A stretch of 64,000 nucleotides of DNA from Prorocentrum cordatum (GCA_963575745.1 CAUYUJ010016306.1:211789-275788); one strand, 5' to 3'. Shown: positions 1 through 11,850, counted from the first letter of the stretch. Notes: generated by a model from the sequence alone, not told the origin. Program-made: numbers and translations.

Positions 1-160
1 GGCCCGCACATTCGGCAGGGCTGCGGGGCCTGCGCGCAGGCAGCCCGCGGAGGCCGGCCTCGGCAGGGCGGTCCGGGGAGCGGTCTGCGGGGCGCAGCCG
101 CGGGCGCTCCGCAGGGCCGCAGGGGGCGCCCGCCGCAGGCGGCGAGGCCGCTCCATAGCT

Positions 161-328
161 GAGTCGGGCATGTCCCTCTACAGGGGGAATGTTCCAAAAT
201 AGTCCAAATAATCTGGTGACTTTTTTTGGGGGGGGGGGGGGGGAATTGTGGGCATCTTTTCATTATTTGTGGGGGTATTTGTTATTTTTCGTTCAGAATC
301 CCCCTGTAGGGGGACAGGCCCAGCCTAA
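161..328. mobile_element. MITE-like element, family A, copy 1
   Basis: The left end GAGTCGGGCATGTCCCTCTA leads into CAGGGGGA. The right end is the approximate reverse complement, CCCCTGTAGGGGGACAGGCC. Each terminus is itself a small hairpin (CCCCTGTAGGGG type). The interior is T/G-rich and holds a G homopolymer near 229-242. At least four other two-ended copies lie in this window (13.9, 21.7, 28.1 and 56.2 kb), with several solo ends. No protein is encoded. Confidence 0.75.
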
Positions 329-2038
329 CTCTATAGGTTACCCGTGGGGGGGCTGTGGAGGCTGGCCTGGGCCACCTCCGCGGGCCGTCTGTGCGCAGCC
401 CTGGAGCGTTGTCGGTTCGCCACTTTCCCGCTCTCGCGGCCTCCCTCACCCATCGCACTCGCCTCGACATCCACTCCACCTTTCCCGCCCTCCACTTCCT
501 CCACCGCCACCGCCACCACCACCACCTCCTCATCCTCCTCCTCTTCCTCCTCTTATCGTTATTCTCGTCCTCCTTGTCCTCCCCGTGAGTATTGATCATA
601 GTCCCAGGGAAGATGTTGCGAGGTTCCAGGGAAGGCTACAAGGCTCCACTGTAAGGCTCCAGGGCAGCCCCAGGGCCCAGGAACCATTTCCCTTGTGGCC
701 TCTATGTTTCATGGCAGTCCCAGCCCTTCCGGCACTCCAAGTCTCCGTCGGCCGCCTCAGAGAGAAGGAAACGAGCAACACGGGGAGTACGCGTAGCCTT
801 TTTTGTTTTAGCGCGGCAGACAACGCATGGCCGCCATCGTCGCAGACCCACTCCTGTTGTTGAACACGGAGGCTATTGCGAACGGTGGTGGCGATGGCAT
901 TGTTCCCCATCATCACCGCTTGCGCCGTCGGCATCGCTGGTGTTGCCGTGTCCTCCCTTGGTGCCGTCGCCGCTGTCAGTACCAGCGTCGGCGCGATCGC
1001 CCTTTTCACGCGAAGCCAGTGCAGGCTGAGCGAGCGCGCACGTAGAGAACTTTCGTGACCTTTGGTTCTCGCCAGGTATTTGAGTGACGGAAACAGGAAA
1101 GCGTTTCATGGGCCTTTTCCACGGTTGGGTTTGCGATTATGGCTGCGACAGCTCCTCCGCCACGTCTGGCGCGCACCACGGACCAGAGACCGTTGAGGAT
1201 ATCCGCGGCGTTCTGATGGGTGTGCCTGACTGGATACGGTTAGCACTCGGGAAGTTGAGTCGCAATCTGGAAGATGGTCAGGAACGTTTGTTTGACTTGT
1301 CGTTCCGCTGGTTGTGGATCACCACGGTTCACCGCGACAAGCTAACCACTTCCCAACTCATAAGCGTCAACGTCCCGAGCCTTTCCCAGCTTCCAGGCCC
1401 GCGGAGCGAGTGGCATATCCGTGACACGGTAAGCAAAAGTTCCCGACATCATTCAGGCGAGCTCCTCTCTTCTCTACTGCCTAGCAATCGCGCAACAGAC
1501 GGGGAGTGATTTTAGTCAGCGGCCGTACGTACGTCATACGTGCAGCAGGCACAGAGTAACAAGGAACAGCTGAGCGCAGTGACTTGTCGACTCGCGTGGG
1601 GTACAACCCTCGCACCGATTGATATAACCTCGTGGGGATAAACCTGAGAGGGACGATCGCACCGTTTTTAGATTCGCCTTGTCCCATCTCTTCCGCACAT
1701 GCCCTCTGGAGGGTTGTCATTCGGGACACGTTCTTGTCCGTCTTTCTCTTTGCCCCCTCTTCCACTCTCCATCGTCCATCCTCCACCCTCCCCGTTCCCC
1801 GCGCCCCAGGCCCGCAACACTCCTGGTATTTTCCCTTGTGCGTCACAGGTGTATGCACTCGTGCGCTGCGCCGCTTCTCCGCCCGCGGTACTCCGCCCAG
1901 GGGTCCGCCCTCGCAGCCGCCGCAGCGCTGGACGCATCGCGCCCCCGGCCCGCTGCCGTGCGCCCGTGCCGCTGCCCCCCCCCCTCGCCCTGGTTCCCCG
2001 GCATGCCGGGTCCGCCTGCTGTTCTCGGGGGCGGACAG
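329..2038. other. no convincing gene; pyrimidine-rich stretches
   Basis: GC-rich sequence with a CTCC/CCACC-rich tract at about 420-575 and another pyrimidine-rich tract at 1740-1810. A 60-codon hydrophobic Ala/Val-rich ORF (876-1058, +) and a 141-codon ORF (1084-1509, +) are open, but neither matches a family I know, and shadow frames are equally open. Confidence 0.4.
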
Positions 2039-2190
2039 ACCTCCTACCCTGACACGTCGATTCAGGAATTGGCCGTTTTCGGTTCGCGAGAGGGCGTCGC
2101 GGCCGTCATTTCTGCGGGTCCAGGTCCGTCGGTTTAGGGCCGTTTTCACTAAGGGGAGGTCCACTAAAGGGAGGTCTGTCCACCGCCTGC
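2039..2190 (+). repeat. dispersed repeat N, copy 1
   Basis: About 150 bp beginning CTACCCTGACACGTCGATT and running through a GGCCGTTTTCGG segment into a doubled GGGAGGTC motif. A second copy in the same orientation, roughly 85% similar by eye, lies at 53888-54050. Confidence 0.7.
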
Positions 2191-2348
2191 TGCTCCTGCC
2201 CTCCCACTCTCTGGGCATCGCTCGCACTGTGACTGCTGGCCCCGCCCCCTGGGGTGCGTCGCGACGCCGACCCGCTCCGCTGCGATGGGGCAGCCCTTCC
2301 GCCTGGCCGCCCTCGCGCGTTCCCTGCGGCCCCGCCGCGTGAGAGCTT

Positions 2349-2473
2349 GGCATCGCTCGGACGTGTGTATTTTTTCTTCGGCGAGGACCATGGAGGAGCA
2401 TCCTGGATGACTTAGCGAAAAAAGCACGCACGAAATTGAAAAATACACGAGGAATGGACGTCCGAGCGATGGC
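2349..2473. mobile_element. short TIR element, family O, monomer
   Basis: The left terminus GGCATCGCTCGGACGT and the right terminus ACGTCCGAGCGATGGC are inverted repeats over 16 bp with one mismatch, enclosing about 93 bp (TTCGGCGAGGACCAT then GAGGAGCATCC). A tandem head-to-tail form is at 57328-57557. Non-coding. Confidence 0.7.
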
Positions 2474-2850
2474 AAGGAGAGTGCCCCCTGCGCTCTTGTC
2501 CTGTCTCTGTGGCCGCCCTTCTCCTCTCTGTCTTCGCCCCTTGCATGCGGGCCAACTGGCGACTCCGTAGCCCGGTGTTGCTGCTCGCGCGAGCGGATCG
2601 CTCCTGCCACGCCACGACGGAGAGAGTGCACAGTATGCACTTGTGGCTTCCAATGTGGGGGTTTCTGCGGTGACATTCGCCCGCCCCTGTGACGTGTTGT
2701 TTCAGTTGCTCTGGTGCTCGAGGCGGGCATTTGCACGGTTGGGCGGCGTTCAGAGCGGAGGCACCGGCCCTGCACGGCATCAGGATATGGTCGAGGGGAA
2801 ACGATGTCGTGCTTGTGTGCGACGAAGATTGGGGCCCGAAATGGCGGCTC

Positions 2851-3052
2851 AGGGGCAACGACAAGGGGGGGATAGGATAAGCTTAGGGCGGGGCGCATCG
2901 AGCCCCGATCGCCCATCGATCGCCGATAGAGGCCCGATAGCTCCAGCCTGACCAGCAACGCGCGGATTCACGATTGGGGTCCTATCGCCGATCTATCGGC
3001 GAGGTCTCGCCGATGCTAGGTCGATGCGTCCCCCCCTTTGTGTCGTTCCCCT
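2851..3052. mobile_element. TIR element rich in ATCGATCG palindromes
   Basis: The ends AGGGGCAACGACAAGGGGGG (2851-2870) and the inverse at about 3029-3052 (CCCCCCTTTGTGTCGTTCCC) match with a 2-nt gap. The interior carries repeated CGATC, CGATAG and ATCTATCGGCGA palindromes, similar in style to family E. Confidence 0.55.
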
Positions 3053-3658
3053 CCGTGTCGTTGCCGTTTCAGCGGAGCGGGAGGAACGGGGGTGCCCGCA
3101 CGAGGGGCGCTCCCGAGGCGCACTTTCAGACACTCGACCCACCCAGCCCGATCGGAACATCTCGATGTAGAAAATAAAGCCTCGCTATGATTCTTCATTT
3201 GGGCGCGTGTACTCAACGGCTTCGCTTCGCGCGTCGGGGAGGTTACTATCGGGGTGGAGTTTCTGCCCTCTACTCTTCCGCCTCTCAGTCATTTTGCCTT
3301 TCCTTGCCTCGTTCCGCATTCCTCCTCGTTGCTCCTGTCCATCCTTCCTTCTCCCTCCGTGTTCCCTCCTCGTCCCCTCTGGAGCTCGTCCCTGTTCTTC
3401 AACGCCCGCACGCCGCATCTTCATTCCTCTGTCCCTCATCCCTCCCCTCCCCTCCTCTATCTCCTCTTTATCGTCCTCCGCCTCCTCTAGCCCACTCTCC
3501 GACCTGATTGCCTTGGCGTGAGTAGCATTATAGAAGCTTTCCAGCCGGTGGGTTTCCCGCTTACGTTTCTTTTCAGACCCCTGGACATCGGCCAGGTTAC
3601 GTGCCCACGGCAGCTCATTCGTCCCATCGATCGGGATGGTTTTTTTCGGTGATGCTTT
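3053..3658. other. no gene seen; pyrimidine-rich
   Basis: CT-rich between 3280 and 3490. No ORF has coding character and no structured repeat is recognised. Confidence 0.4.
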
Positions 3659-3862
3659 TTGAGCACAATCATCACGCCTGGGCAGATGGTGAACGACAAG
3701 GGTTCGCAGACCGCGATGCTCTCGGAGCTGATCAATGCGATGAGCTACACGAGCCCGCGGGAGGCGAGCTGCGTGGCTCTGGCGCTTCTCTTTGCGACGC
3801 TCGCGCGTCGGGGCCTCTCCTGCTTGCGTGTAGAAGCGGTGGCCTGGACTGGACTCTGGTGA
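3659..3862 (+). CDS. possible small gene or exon fragment, unknown
   Basis: A 67-codon ORF whose first 45 residues look protein-like, with mixed composition including MVNDKGSQTAMLSELINAM, a Ser/Thr-Pro turn and a helical Ala/Leu-rich tail. This contrasts with the low-complexity sequence around it. I recognise no family. It could be one exon of a broken gene or chance; codon GC3 is high as in other dinoflagellate coding DNA. No splice sites or partner exons could be assigned. Confidence 0.25.
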   Translation: MSTIITPGQMVNDKGSQTAMLSELINAMSYTSPREASCVALALLFATLARRGLSCLRVEAVAWTGLW

Positions 3863-4009
3863 GGTGTGGCCGACTCCCAGGCAATGGAGGCGCCCTCCCA
3901 AGAGGCGCCATGAGTGTCTAGACTTCGGACATCAATGACCGACTCGGGGCAATTCGTTGGAAATTTGTTTGGTTCGCGGGTTCGGAATCCCAAATCCTTC
4001 TACATGAAG

Positions 4010-4240
4010 GGCTCGGTTCGGTTCGGTTCGATCCTCTTCTGCAGCCGGTTCGGTTTTGCTTGGCCGGTTCGGTTTGACACCAGTTCGGTTTCGGACGGTT
4101 CGGTTTGGGTCTGGTTCCGATGCGGTTCGGTTCCTGTTTGAGCGCGGTTCGGTCACACCGGTTCGGTTCGATTCGATTGACGGTTTGGTTCGATTCGGTC
4201 CGACCTGTTTTGTTCGGTGCGATTAGCGATGTTGGGCGCC
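4010..4240. repeat. GGTTCG-based degenerate tandem repeat
   Basis: Dense repetition of GGTTCGGTT-like words with A, T and C substitutions. A related block is at 5540-5760. A (GGA)n tract follows at about 4280-4325. Confidence 0.8.
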
Positions 4241-4555
4241 CCGTTTGCGTAAGCGACGGCCCAGTTTGAACAAAAAGGAAGGCGAGGAGGAGGAGGAGGA
4301 GGAGGAGGAGGAAGAAGAAGAAGGGGAATGGGAGGGGGGAGAAGCAGGGAGGAAGGAACGAGGAGCAGGGCCGCGGCCCCGCGAGCGAGGTGCGGCCCCA
4401 GGGGGTTCGGGGGCCGCCTGTTGACGCTTTGGACTTGCCTGGCCGCGGCTGGGTCCACCTCGAAACTGTTGCCCCCACCTCCCTCTCCTGAGAGAGCCGC
4501 CGCCGCCGACGACGACGGGGGGGGTCCACGAGGTGGCCCCCAGGGCCCACGACGG

Positions 4556-5062
4556 GGGGAGTCGCGACCGGGGGGTCGCGACGCGGGGGGGGGGGGGGCG
4601 ACGAGTGGGGGTCGCGACAGGGAGGGCGACCGAAGAGGAGGTTCGCGACGGGGAGGGTCGCGACGGGGAGGGTCGCGTCAGGGGTGGGTCGCGACGGAGA
4701 GGGTCGCGATGGGGGGGTCGCGACAGGGGCATCGCGACAGGTGGTCGCGACGGCGAGGGCTCGCGATGCGGAGGGTGGCGACGGGGGGGGTCGCGACGGG
4801 GGGGCTCGTCACGGGGGGGCACGCGACGGGGGGGGGGCTCGCGGGAGGTGTCGCGACGGGAGGGGGTCGCGACGAGGGGGGCGCGACGGGGGAGGTCGCG
4901 ACAGGGGGGGGTCGCGACAGGGGGGGTCGCGACGAGGAGGGTCGCGACAGGGGGGTGGCGACGGGGAGGGTTGCGGCGGGGGGGCTTTCGACGGGGGGGC
5001 TCGCGACGGGGGGGCTCGCCACGGGGGGGTCGCCACGGGGGGGTCGCCACCAAGGGGGGGGG
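4556..5062. repeat. minisatellite GTCGCGACGGGGGG
   Basis: About 500 bp of degenerate copies of a 13-16-bp unit built around the palindrome TCGCGA followed by a G-run of variable length. The unit length drifts, so many ORFs crossing it on both strands are artefacts. A GCCCCGACCC-type repeat follows at 5157-5255. Confidence 0.9.
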
Positions 5063-5539
5063 GCCCGCGGGAACCCAGGTACCACTTCAGCGGCCCGCTG
5101 CCCTCGCGCAAGGGCGCCGCCACAGGGGCCCGCCCTCCCGCGGCCCGCCGCGGACGACCCGCCCCGACTTGCCCCCGACCGTCCCAGGCCCGCCCCGACC
5201 CGCCCCGACCCGCCCCGACCTGCCCCGACCCGCCCCGACCTGCCCCGACGTCCTCATCTTCACCACGGTCATCATCTTACCAGTTTGAAACATATCCCTA
5301 CCCCTATGTTTGACATCACCTCACCTCGATGCCGATCTTAAGGATTCCCTGAGTTTCTGAGGGCCTATCCCTAAGATTGTCCTCGCTTTTTGCTCGCCCA
5401 TCTTAGGGATAGGGATACGTTCGAGGCTGGTTATCATCGTCACCGCTCGCACATATGGGCTCAAGCTCTGGCAGTGGGCTGCCTCAGGCCTCGTCGTTTT
5501 CCTCCGTGGTGGTCGGGGTGCATGGGATCGCCGTCTTGC

Positions 5540-5760
5540 GGTCCTGTTCGGGCTTGGCTGGGGCGTCCGGTTCGGATCCTGTCGGCTCGGTTCGGGGGCT
5601 GCCCGGTTCCGGTTCGGCTCCAGTTCTGGTTCTGTTCGGTTCCCCCCGGTTCGGTTTTGAATGAATCCGGTTCGGTCCAGTTCTTTTGTTTATTTGTCTT
5701 GTTTTGGTCCGGCTCGGTCCGGTCCAGTCCCGGTCATCGCTTCTCGGTTCGGTTTGGTCT
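5540..5760. repeat. second GGTTCG-based repeat block
   Basis: The same word family as 4010-4240 (CGGTTCGG, GGTCCGG), less regular. Between the two blocks (5256-5539) nothing is recognised. Confidence 0.7.
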
Positions 5761-6071
5761 CTTCATGCTTATCGATTCCAAGCGCCTTTCTCTTTTAATG
5801 ATCGAACGCCCTTCATATTGCATTCCTCTTTCGGGGGCAGGCCCAAGCCTATCCTGCTTTCATCGAAATTCTGTGTCATGCTTGTATCTGCTTTTCCCGA
5901 GCGGCCTGTGCAAACCCCCTCGCCCCTCTCTCCCGGCCACCCCTTCCGACGGTCAGCTTCCATAATGAAACAATATGAATACTATTCTCCCCTCTCCCCT
6001 GGTGGCGTCCGGGAATTGGCCCTCCTCCGCGCACCGGTCTTCTACACAGGGTTCCCGAGGAAACGGGTTCT
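5761..6071. other. no feature recognised
   Basis: Mixed-composition sequence with no convincing ORF, repeat or hairpin seen. Confidence 0.4.
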
Positions 6072-6405
6072 CGCTTGTTTTCTTAGAAATGCTGCTCTCG
6101 CTGAGGCGCTGGCTTCATTTTCGGGCTACCGCTCGTTCCGAATCGTGTTGCCGCTGCAGCGCTGGCCTCATTTCCACGCTTCGGTTCGTTCCGAATCGTG
6201 CTCCCGCTGCAGCGTTGGCGTCATTACTTCAGCGCCATGCCACGGCATGGTATTCGATCCTTCCAAATAGGTCCCAAAATTTAGAACATGCCTCCCCGAA
6301 AAAAACATCGGCAGTGATTACACATTCGGTGTCGTTTTTTTTTGCGCCGCAGAAGCCCCCCCCCACTTTGGGGCGTCGCCACGCCATGCTACGTCAGGCT
6401 ACGCG
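6072..6405 (+). repeat. tandem duplicate R, unit 1
   Basis: Runs from CGCTTGTTTTCTTAG to CATGCTACGTCAGGCTACG. It contains GCTGCTCTCGCTGAGGCGCT, two Pst-like CCGCTGCAGCG cores, the palindrome CCATGCCACGGCATGG and GATTACACATTCGGTGTCG. Unit 2 lies 354 bp downstream. Confidence 0.85.
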
Positions 6406-6425
6406 TCCTCATTTCCGCGCTTCCG

Positions 6426-6769
6426 CGCTTGTTTTTTTCAAAATGCTGCTCTCGCTGAAGCGCTGGACTCATTTTCGGGCTACAGCTCGTTCCGAATCGT
6501 GCTCCAGCTGCAGCGCTGGCCTCATTTCCGCGCTTCGGTTCGTTCCGAACCATGCTCCCGCTGCAGCGTTGGTGTCATTATTTCCAGTGCCATGCCACGG
6601 CATGGTTTTCGGTCCTTCCAAATAGGCCCCAAAATCGGAAAAATGACCTCCCGAAGAAACCATCGGAAGTGATTACACATTCGGTGTCGGCTCTTTGATT
6701 TGTTGGGCCGCAAGAGCCCCCTCCCTCATTTGGGGGTGCCGCCACGCCATGCTATGTCATGCTACGCGT
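6426..6769 (+). repeat. tandem duplicate R, unit 2
   Basis: Second copy of 6072-6405, roughly 85-90% similar by eye, with the same order of landmarks. The 20-bp spacing indicates a simple tandem duplication. Confidence 0.85.
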
Positions 6770-7237
6770 TAATCTTCAACACCATGCTATGCCATGTAAT
6801 GCTAGGCCACGCTGCGACATCCGATTGTGCGATTAGGGAGGAGATCTGCGCCATGGTAAGGGATGGGAGGGAGGGGTAGGGCGTCAGATATGACGCGAGC
6901 GCACCTAGCTTGGCTCCTTACCCCCTGTGTCCTCCAACCCCGTCCCTTGCTGCGGATCGTGCCAGGGCTTATGAGGCCGAGCAGGCGATATTAAAGGGAC
7001 CCCTCGCAGCTCGGTGGTTAGGACGAACTCCACGGGATTTAAGGGGCGGGGTTGGCGGACTTCTGGCAGGTCTGCGTGCGCGAGACGTGGCAGGGTTGGG
7101 CCACAACAGGGACGCGAAAGTCCGGGGCCAGATCAGTCGCTCGTCAGATGAGGAGACCGTTGGCTGCGCAGAAGCACACAAAGAGAGCGTGCGCTGGGAA
7201 CTCCAGTCGGTCACCCGCCGGGGGGGCGGCGTAATTG
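6770..7237. other. no gene recognised
   Basis: CATGCTATG-type words at 6770-6815, then ordinary GC-rich sequence. An ORF at 6910-7341 (+) spans into the next repeat and has no family resemblance. Confidence 0.4.
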
Positions 7238-7370
7238 TTTACGCTTCGCGTATCCCCACCAGCCCATCTCACAGCAGCACCTCTTGTGAAGCATGCCGGC
7301 AGTGGAGTGTGTCAGGCGTGTGTCCGCTGGGCTCCTCATAGCTCCCCTGTTCCTCCTTCCTCTCGCTTCC
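7238..7370 (+). repeat. dispersed repeat S, copy 1
   Basis: Starts TTTACGCTTCGCGTATCCCC and ends CCTGTTCCTCCTTCCTC. A homologous copy is at 63475-63600, in the same orientation. A partial echo (GAAGCATGCCGACAG) is at 7852-7866. Confidence 0.8.
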
Positions 7371-7374
7371 GTGT

Positions 7375-7820
<446 letters not shown>

Positions 7821-8984
7821 TGGTAGTGCCATCGCCGACGAGGAACCCCAGCGAAGCATGCCGACAGTTGTCTGGTGCAAGCATGTGTCTGTTTCCCTGT
7901 ACGTGTATTCTATGGTCCGAAGCAGGAGGAGTCGGAAGAGGAGGCGGGAGGGAAGGAGTTGGGAGGCAAGACAGAGGGCGGCCGTCGTCGAAACCAGCGA
8001 TCTTTCCCGACCAGCGTTGTTGTCGTTGCCACTCTGGCTTCTAGTATTGGAGTGTGGCTGTGAGCTTCGCTCCGCCTACCCGTAATAGTCTCCGCCTACT
8101 AGCATCATCTTTGCGGTTGGCATGGGGAAGCGCCTGTACTTTGTTGTACTTTTGCTTGCCACGGGGGCTCCTGGAAGCGAGCGCGCAGAATATTGGTTGC
8201 CGGCACTCTCGCTTCATGTTGAGTTTCCACAGTGCGGTCGGCGCGCCGCACTTTCTTTCCCATGGCTTCGAATGTGATGGCGATGACGATGACGACGATG
8301 ACGAAAGGACATCGACGGCGCCGACGACGACGACCACGACCACCACGTCAATGGTGACTTGGCTTGCGGCCCGAACGCACGCGCCTACTGTGTTTTTTGG
8401 CACGAGGTGGCTGGTGTGCGCAAATTCCGCACGTAGCCCAGCACCGCTACGAGATCTCCATTTTTGCATCTGATGCGAGTCATATTATTCTTCTCAATTC
8501 GCCCCGCGTTCGTGTCAGCAGGTCGTCGCGGCGGTTAGCGCTCGGTGACATGCAGGCACGGCGGTCATCGCGAGATGTCTCAGAGACGCGCCACTTTCGA
8601 GATTTTCTCGGCACGATCCATCGTCATTGCGACATCAGACCATGGATTCCCCTCCACACCTATACACGCATGTATTCAATACAGAAGCACGCATAAATCA
8701 AAGGCGGTCCGACGCACATCAAGAAAGCACAGAAAGACATGCGCAGAAGTTCAACGTTGTCCTCTGCCTCTTCCCAAGAGAGTGAGAGTGGTGCGCAATT
8801 TTTCCTGCGGATGTTGAGTAGGCACATGTCGAGGTCTGAGAGTCGAAGTTCCAAGTGTCGTTTGCCGCGCTCGCGTGCAGGTGACGCGTGGAGCGTTACG
8901 CAACGTGTGGGCTGAAGTGGTTCGTTTTGCCTTATGGAAAAACGGGACACAGTATATTTAGGTAGAACGTTCTTCGTAGTCGTG
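7821..8984. other. no gene recognised; short GAC/GAT repeat
   Basis: A GATGACGAC-type trinucleotide tract lies at 8277-8352. The rest is mixed sequence with short ORFs lacking family resemblance. Confidence 0.4.
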
Positions 8985-9425
8985 CAGGAGTACAGTGTGC
9001 TGAGAGGTCTTGCAGGTATGCAAGAGTCGTGGTGTGAGTCGTTCGGGCTCCTCGTGGTGTGAGTCGTTCGGGCGCCTCGTCTTGGTGTGAGGCGTTCGGG
9101 CCCTTCCTTGTGGTGTGACTCGTTCGGGCTCCTCGTGGTGTGAGTCGTTGGGGTCTGTCGTCCTGGTGTGAGTCGTTCGGGCTCCTCGTTGGGCCTGTTG
9201 GGGGCCTCTTAGAGCTCTTGGGGCGTCTGGGGGGCCTCTTGGGAGCCTCTTGGGGGCGTTTTGGGGGCCTCTTGGAGCCTCTTGGGGCCTCTTGGGGGCC
9301 TCTTGGGAGCCTCGAGGGGACCTCTAGGGGCCTCTGGGGGGCCTCTTTGGGGGCCTCCTGGAGGCCTCTTGGGAGCCTCCTGGGGGCCTCTTGGGGCTAT
9401 CTTGGGGTCTCTTGCGACCTCCTCA
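8985..9425 (+). repeat. 24-bp GTGTGAGTCGTTCGGG repeat and GGGGCCTCTTGG minisatellite
   Basis: Six or so copies of GTGTGAGTCGTTCGGGCTCC (variable spacer) pass into a block of GGGGCCTCTTGG-type 10-12-mers. The same two blocks in the same order close the window at 63670-64000. Related GGCCTC minisatellites are at 11.36-11.60, 23.50-23.65, 26.88-27.13 and 52.3-53.2 kb. Confidence 0.9.
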
Positions 9426-9825
9426 GAAGCGCTAGTCCCCTGAGAAGGACAAAATCAGCCCAAAACCTTCGTAACATCAATGATTTTGCTAGGAAGGAAG
9501 AGGAACGCGGCCCCCTCAGAAGGCCAAAATGGGGCCAAAACCGTAGTACAATCAATGTTTTTTACTTCAACGACGAGTTCAGGCGCCAAACTCCCTCCCC
9601 CCCCTCGGGGCCAGAATCCTCGTGAGGGTCGTCGTTTTTTTGCCCTCCCAGGAGTCGAAAATGACCCCTCCAACCACCCGCGGCGCCCCCTCTCCAGGTC
9701 CAGGGGGAGGGGGTAGGGGGAGGGGTAAACCCCTCCCCGAAGGGGAAGAAGGGGGGTTGGGGGGTTGAGGACAGAGAAAGCTCGCTAAACCACTCACGCC
9801 CAAAGGGCTGGTGGGATTTCAAGTG
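9426..9825 (+). repeat. dispersed repeat P, copy 1
   Basis: Follows the minisatellite. Landmarks are TACAATCAATG, then GTCCAGGGGGAGGGGGTAG, GGGGTAAACCC and CCAAAGGGCTGGTGGGAT. Copy 2 at 11600-11850 also directly follows a GGCCTC minisatellite, so minisatellite plus P is one composite unit. Confidence 0.75.
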
Positions 9826-10383
9826 CTCGAATTTCCGACGCGTCGCTACGGAACTGGGAGTCGACATCGGGGGCACGCCCCCGACCGTTTCCTTGCCGGC
9901 TGTGGCGGTTGAGACGGCCAGGGAGGTTTTGCGCAGGTAGACGAGCGCCCTCGTGCTTCCCCTCCGAGACTCTCTGGTCCCTCCCTTCCGTGTTCCTTGC
10001 CGTCTTTGTCGCGCACTCCCCCGTGCTCCAGGGATGAGGGGAGATCAGCACGGTGGCGAGAGGCGAAGGGTGGTGGTATGAGGAGGAGGAGGAGGATGGG
10101 GAGGGGGAGGACGAGACAGAAGGAGAGAGAGAGAGAGAGCAGGAGGAGGATGAGTGGAGGGCAGGATGGGCAGAGATCTGCCAATGCCGCTGTGTTTGCC
10201 GCGCCACGACTTTGGCCTGCAGGAGTCTGCTTGATGGCGCCAGCGCCGGCATCTCGAAGCTCGTCGTCGAGGTCTCTTCGAGTTCTCCGCCTCCTCCTGC
10301 TACTAGCTCTTACTCTATCCTCCTCTCCTGCTTCTCCCTCCTACCTCTGGGGGGCAAGAGCGTCTGACCCCTTCCCCCCCTCT

Positions 10384-10414
<31 letters not shown>

Positions 10415-10633
10415 TCCCTCCACTTCGAGAGCGCTCTTCTCTAATTTCTTTCATCCCGAGAGCCTCCGCAGTTGAGCTTGGCCATCTCGCGGAACATCGG
10501 TGACGTGTTGCAGGAGCCGGCTTTCTCGACTTGTCCCAGAGCCGTTCTTCTGCGCGGAGTCTGTCTGAGGGCTCCCGTTGCCTGGAAGGAAGGTCTGGAA
10601 CAGAAAGAGGGAGAGAGAGAGAGATGGAGTGCC

Positions 10634-10677
<44 letters not shown>

Positions 10678-10889
10678 GGAGAAAGAGAGGGAGAGAGAGA
10701 GAGAGAGAGAAAAAAAAGGGTGCCCAGTAGCGAGAGAGATAGAGAGAGAGAGAGAGAGAAAACAAAAACAAGTGGGAGCGAGGGAGAGGAGCTGACACGC
10801 CCTTCTTCATGTGCAAATCATGTCACGACGGGTGTGCGTGCCAAGTCGCAGACAGCGGAACACAATTGACGACCATGAAGAGTACGTGA
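9826..10889. other. no gene; (CT)n and (GA)n tracts
   Basis: A (TC)n tract at 10383-10412 and a long GAGA/GAAA tract at 10596-10770 dominate. ORFs across these are Ser/Leu or Arg/Glu repeats and are rejected. Confidence 0.6.
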
Positions 10890-11125
10890 TCGTTGTTTTA
10901 TTTGTTATTTTGCCGATCGGTGCGGGCCCTCACACTCCCCTCTTCCCCCATCCCCATGGGGTAGTTCTTGGCTGTTTTGGGCGCCTGTTACGATGAGGTG
11001 GGGTCTCCCCCAGAAGTAGGACGCACTGTTGCAAGCAGTCGCCTCAAGCAGAGGTCCGGAGCCAGGCCCCCCCTTCCGCTTACCTTCCCCCCCCCTTCCG
11101 CTTAATGTCGAAACGCCGAATATGA
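10890..11125 (+). repeat. dispersed repeat M, copy 1
   Basis: Begins TTGTTATTTTGCCGATCG and ends AATGTCGAAACGCCGAAT, with CCATGGGGTAGTTCTTGG and TACTGTTGCAAGCAGTCGC-like landmarks between. Copy 2 is at 53318-53505, same orientation. Confidence 0.75.
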
Positions 11126-11344
11126 ACACGCTCACTATTGCGTGTGAGTTGTTTGTTATGTGAATGTGTGTGTGAGTGCAATCGTGTCCGTGTCTGAACG
11201 CGCGCACGCACAGTTTATTTCAGACACCACGCGTAACCCCACCCCGCCCACCCATAAGCGAGGCCCTCGCGAGTTAGTTTCGATCAGGGATGTGGAGGAT
11301 CACGCAGTGCAGTAAAGGGCTTGGGAGGAGGAGGAGAGCGATCA

Positions 11345-11599
11345 GAAAAGCTAGAGGCTTCTTGGATGTCTCGCGAAGTCTCTTCGGATGTCTCTCAAGG
11401 CGGTCCCAGGGGTCTCGTTGAGCCTCTTGGGTGCCTCGGGAGACCCTCTTGGGGCCCCTTGGGGGTCTCTTGGGAGCCTCTTGGGGACCTCGGGCACTTT
11501 GGGTCCTCCTCGGCGCCTCTTGGGGCCCTCTTGGGGCCGTCTTGGGACACTCTTAGAAGCCTTGGGGGCCATCTTAGAGCCATGTTGGAGGCGATTGAT
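11345..11599 (+). repeat. GGCCTCTTGGG minisatellite
   Basis: Degenerate 10-12-bp units (CTCTTGGGGGCC and variants) lead directly into repeat P copy 2. Confidence 0.8.
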
Positions 11600-11850
11600 C
11601 AAAGAAGGGGACACTACATTAGCCCCCACAGGAGGCCAACATGTCACCCAAACCGTCGTACAATCAATGATTGTGGCCTTCTCGCCGATGCCATCTTGGA
11701 CGCTCCAACGGGTCGCCGCCCCCGTTCTGGTCCAGGAGGAGGGGGTGGGCGGAGGGGTAAACCCGTTCCTGAAGGGGACGAAGGGGGGTTGGAAGAGGAA
11801 ATGCACCAAACCACTCACGCCCTAAAGGGCTGGTGGGATTCCTCGCGCCC
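11600..11850 (+). repeat. dispersed repeat P, copy 2
   Basis: Homologous to 9426-9825: CGTACAATCAATGATTGTGG, GTCCAGGAGGAGGGGGTGG, GGGGTAAACCC, CCTAAAGGGCTGGTGGGAT. Confidence 0.75.

Noticed and set aside
876-1058. Small hydrophobic membrane protein ORF
   Set aside because: Ala/Val-rich ORF arises readily at this GC; overlapping frames are also open and there is no splice or start context.
4327-5341. 200-340-codon ORFs across the TCGCGA minisatellite
   Set aside because: Gly/Arg and Pro/Arg repeats in all frames, caused by the minisatellite.
6995-7040. AGCTCGGTGGTTAGGAC resembling a tRNA D-arm
   Set aside because: No T-arm or acceptor stem downstream.
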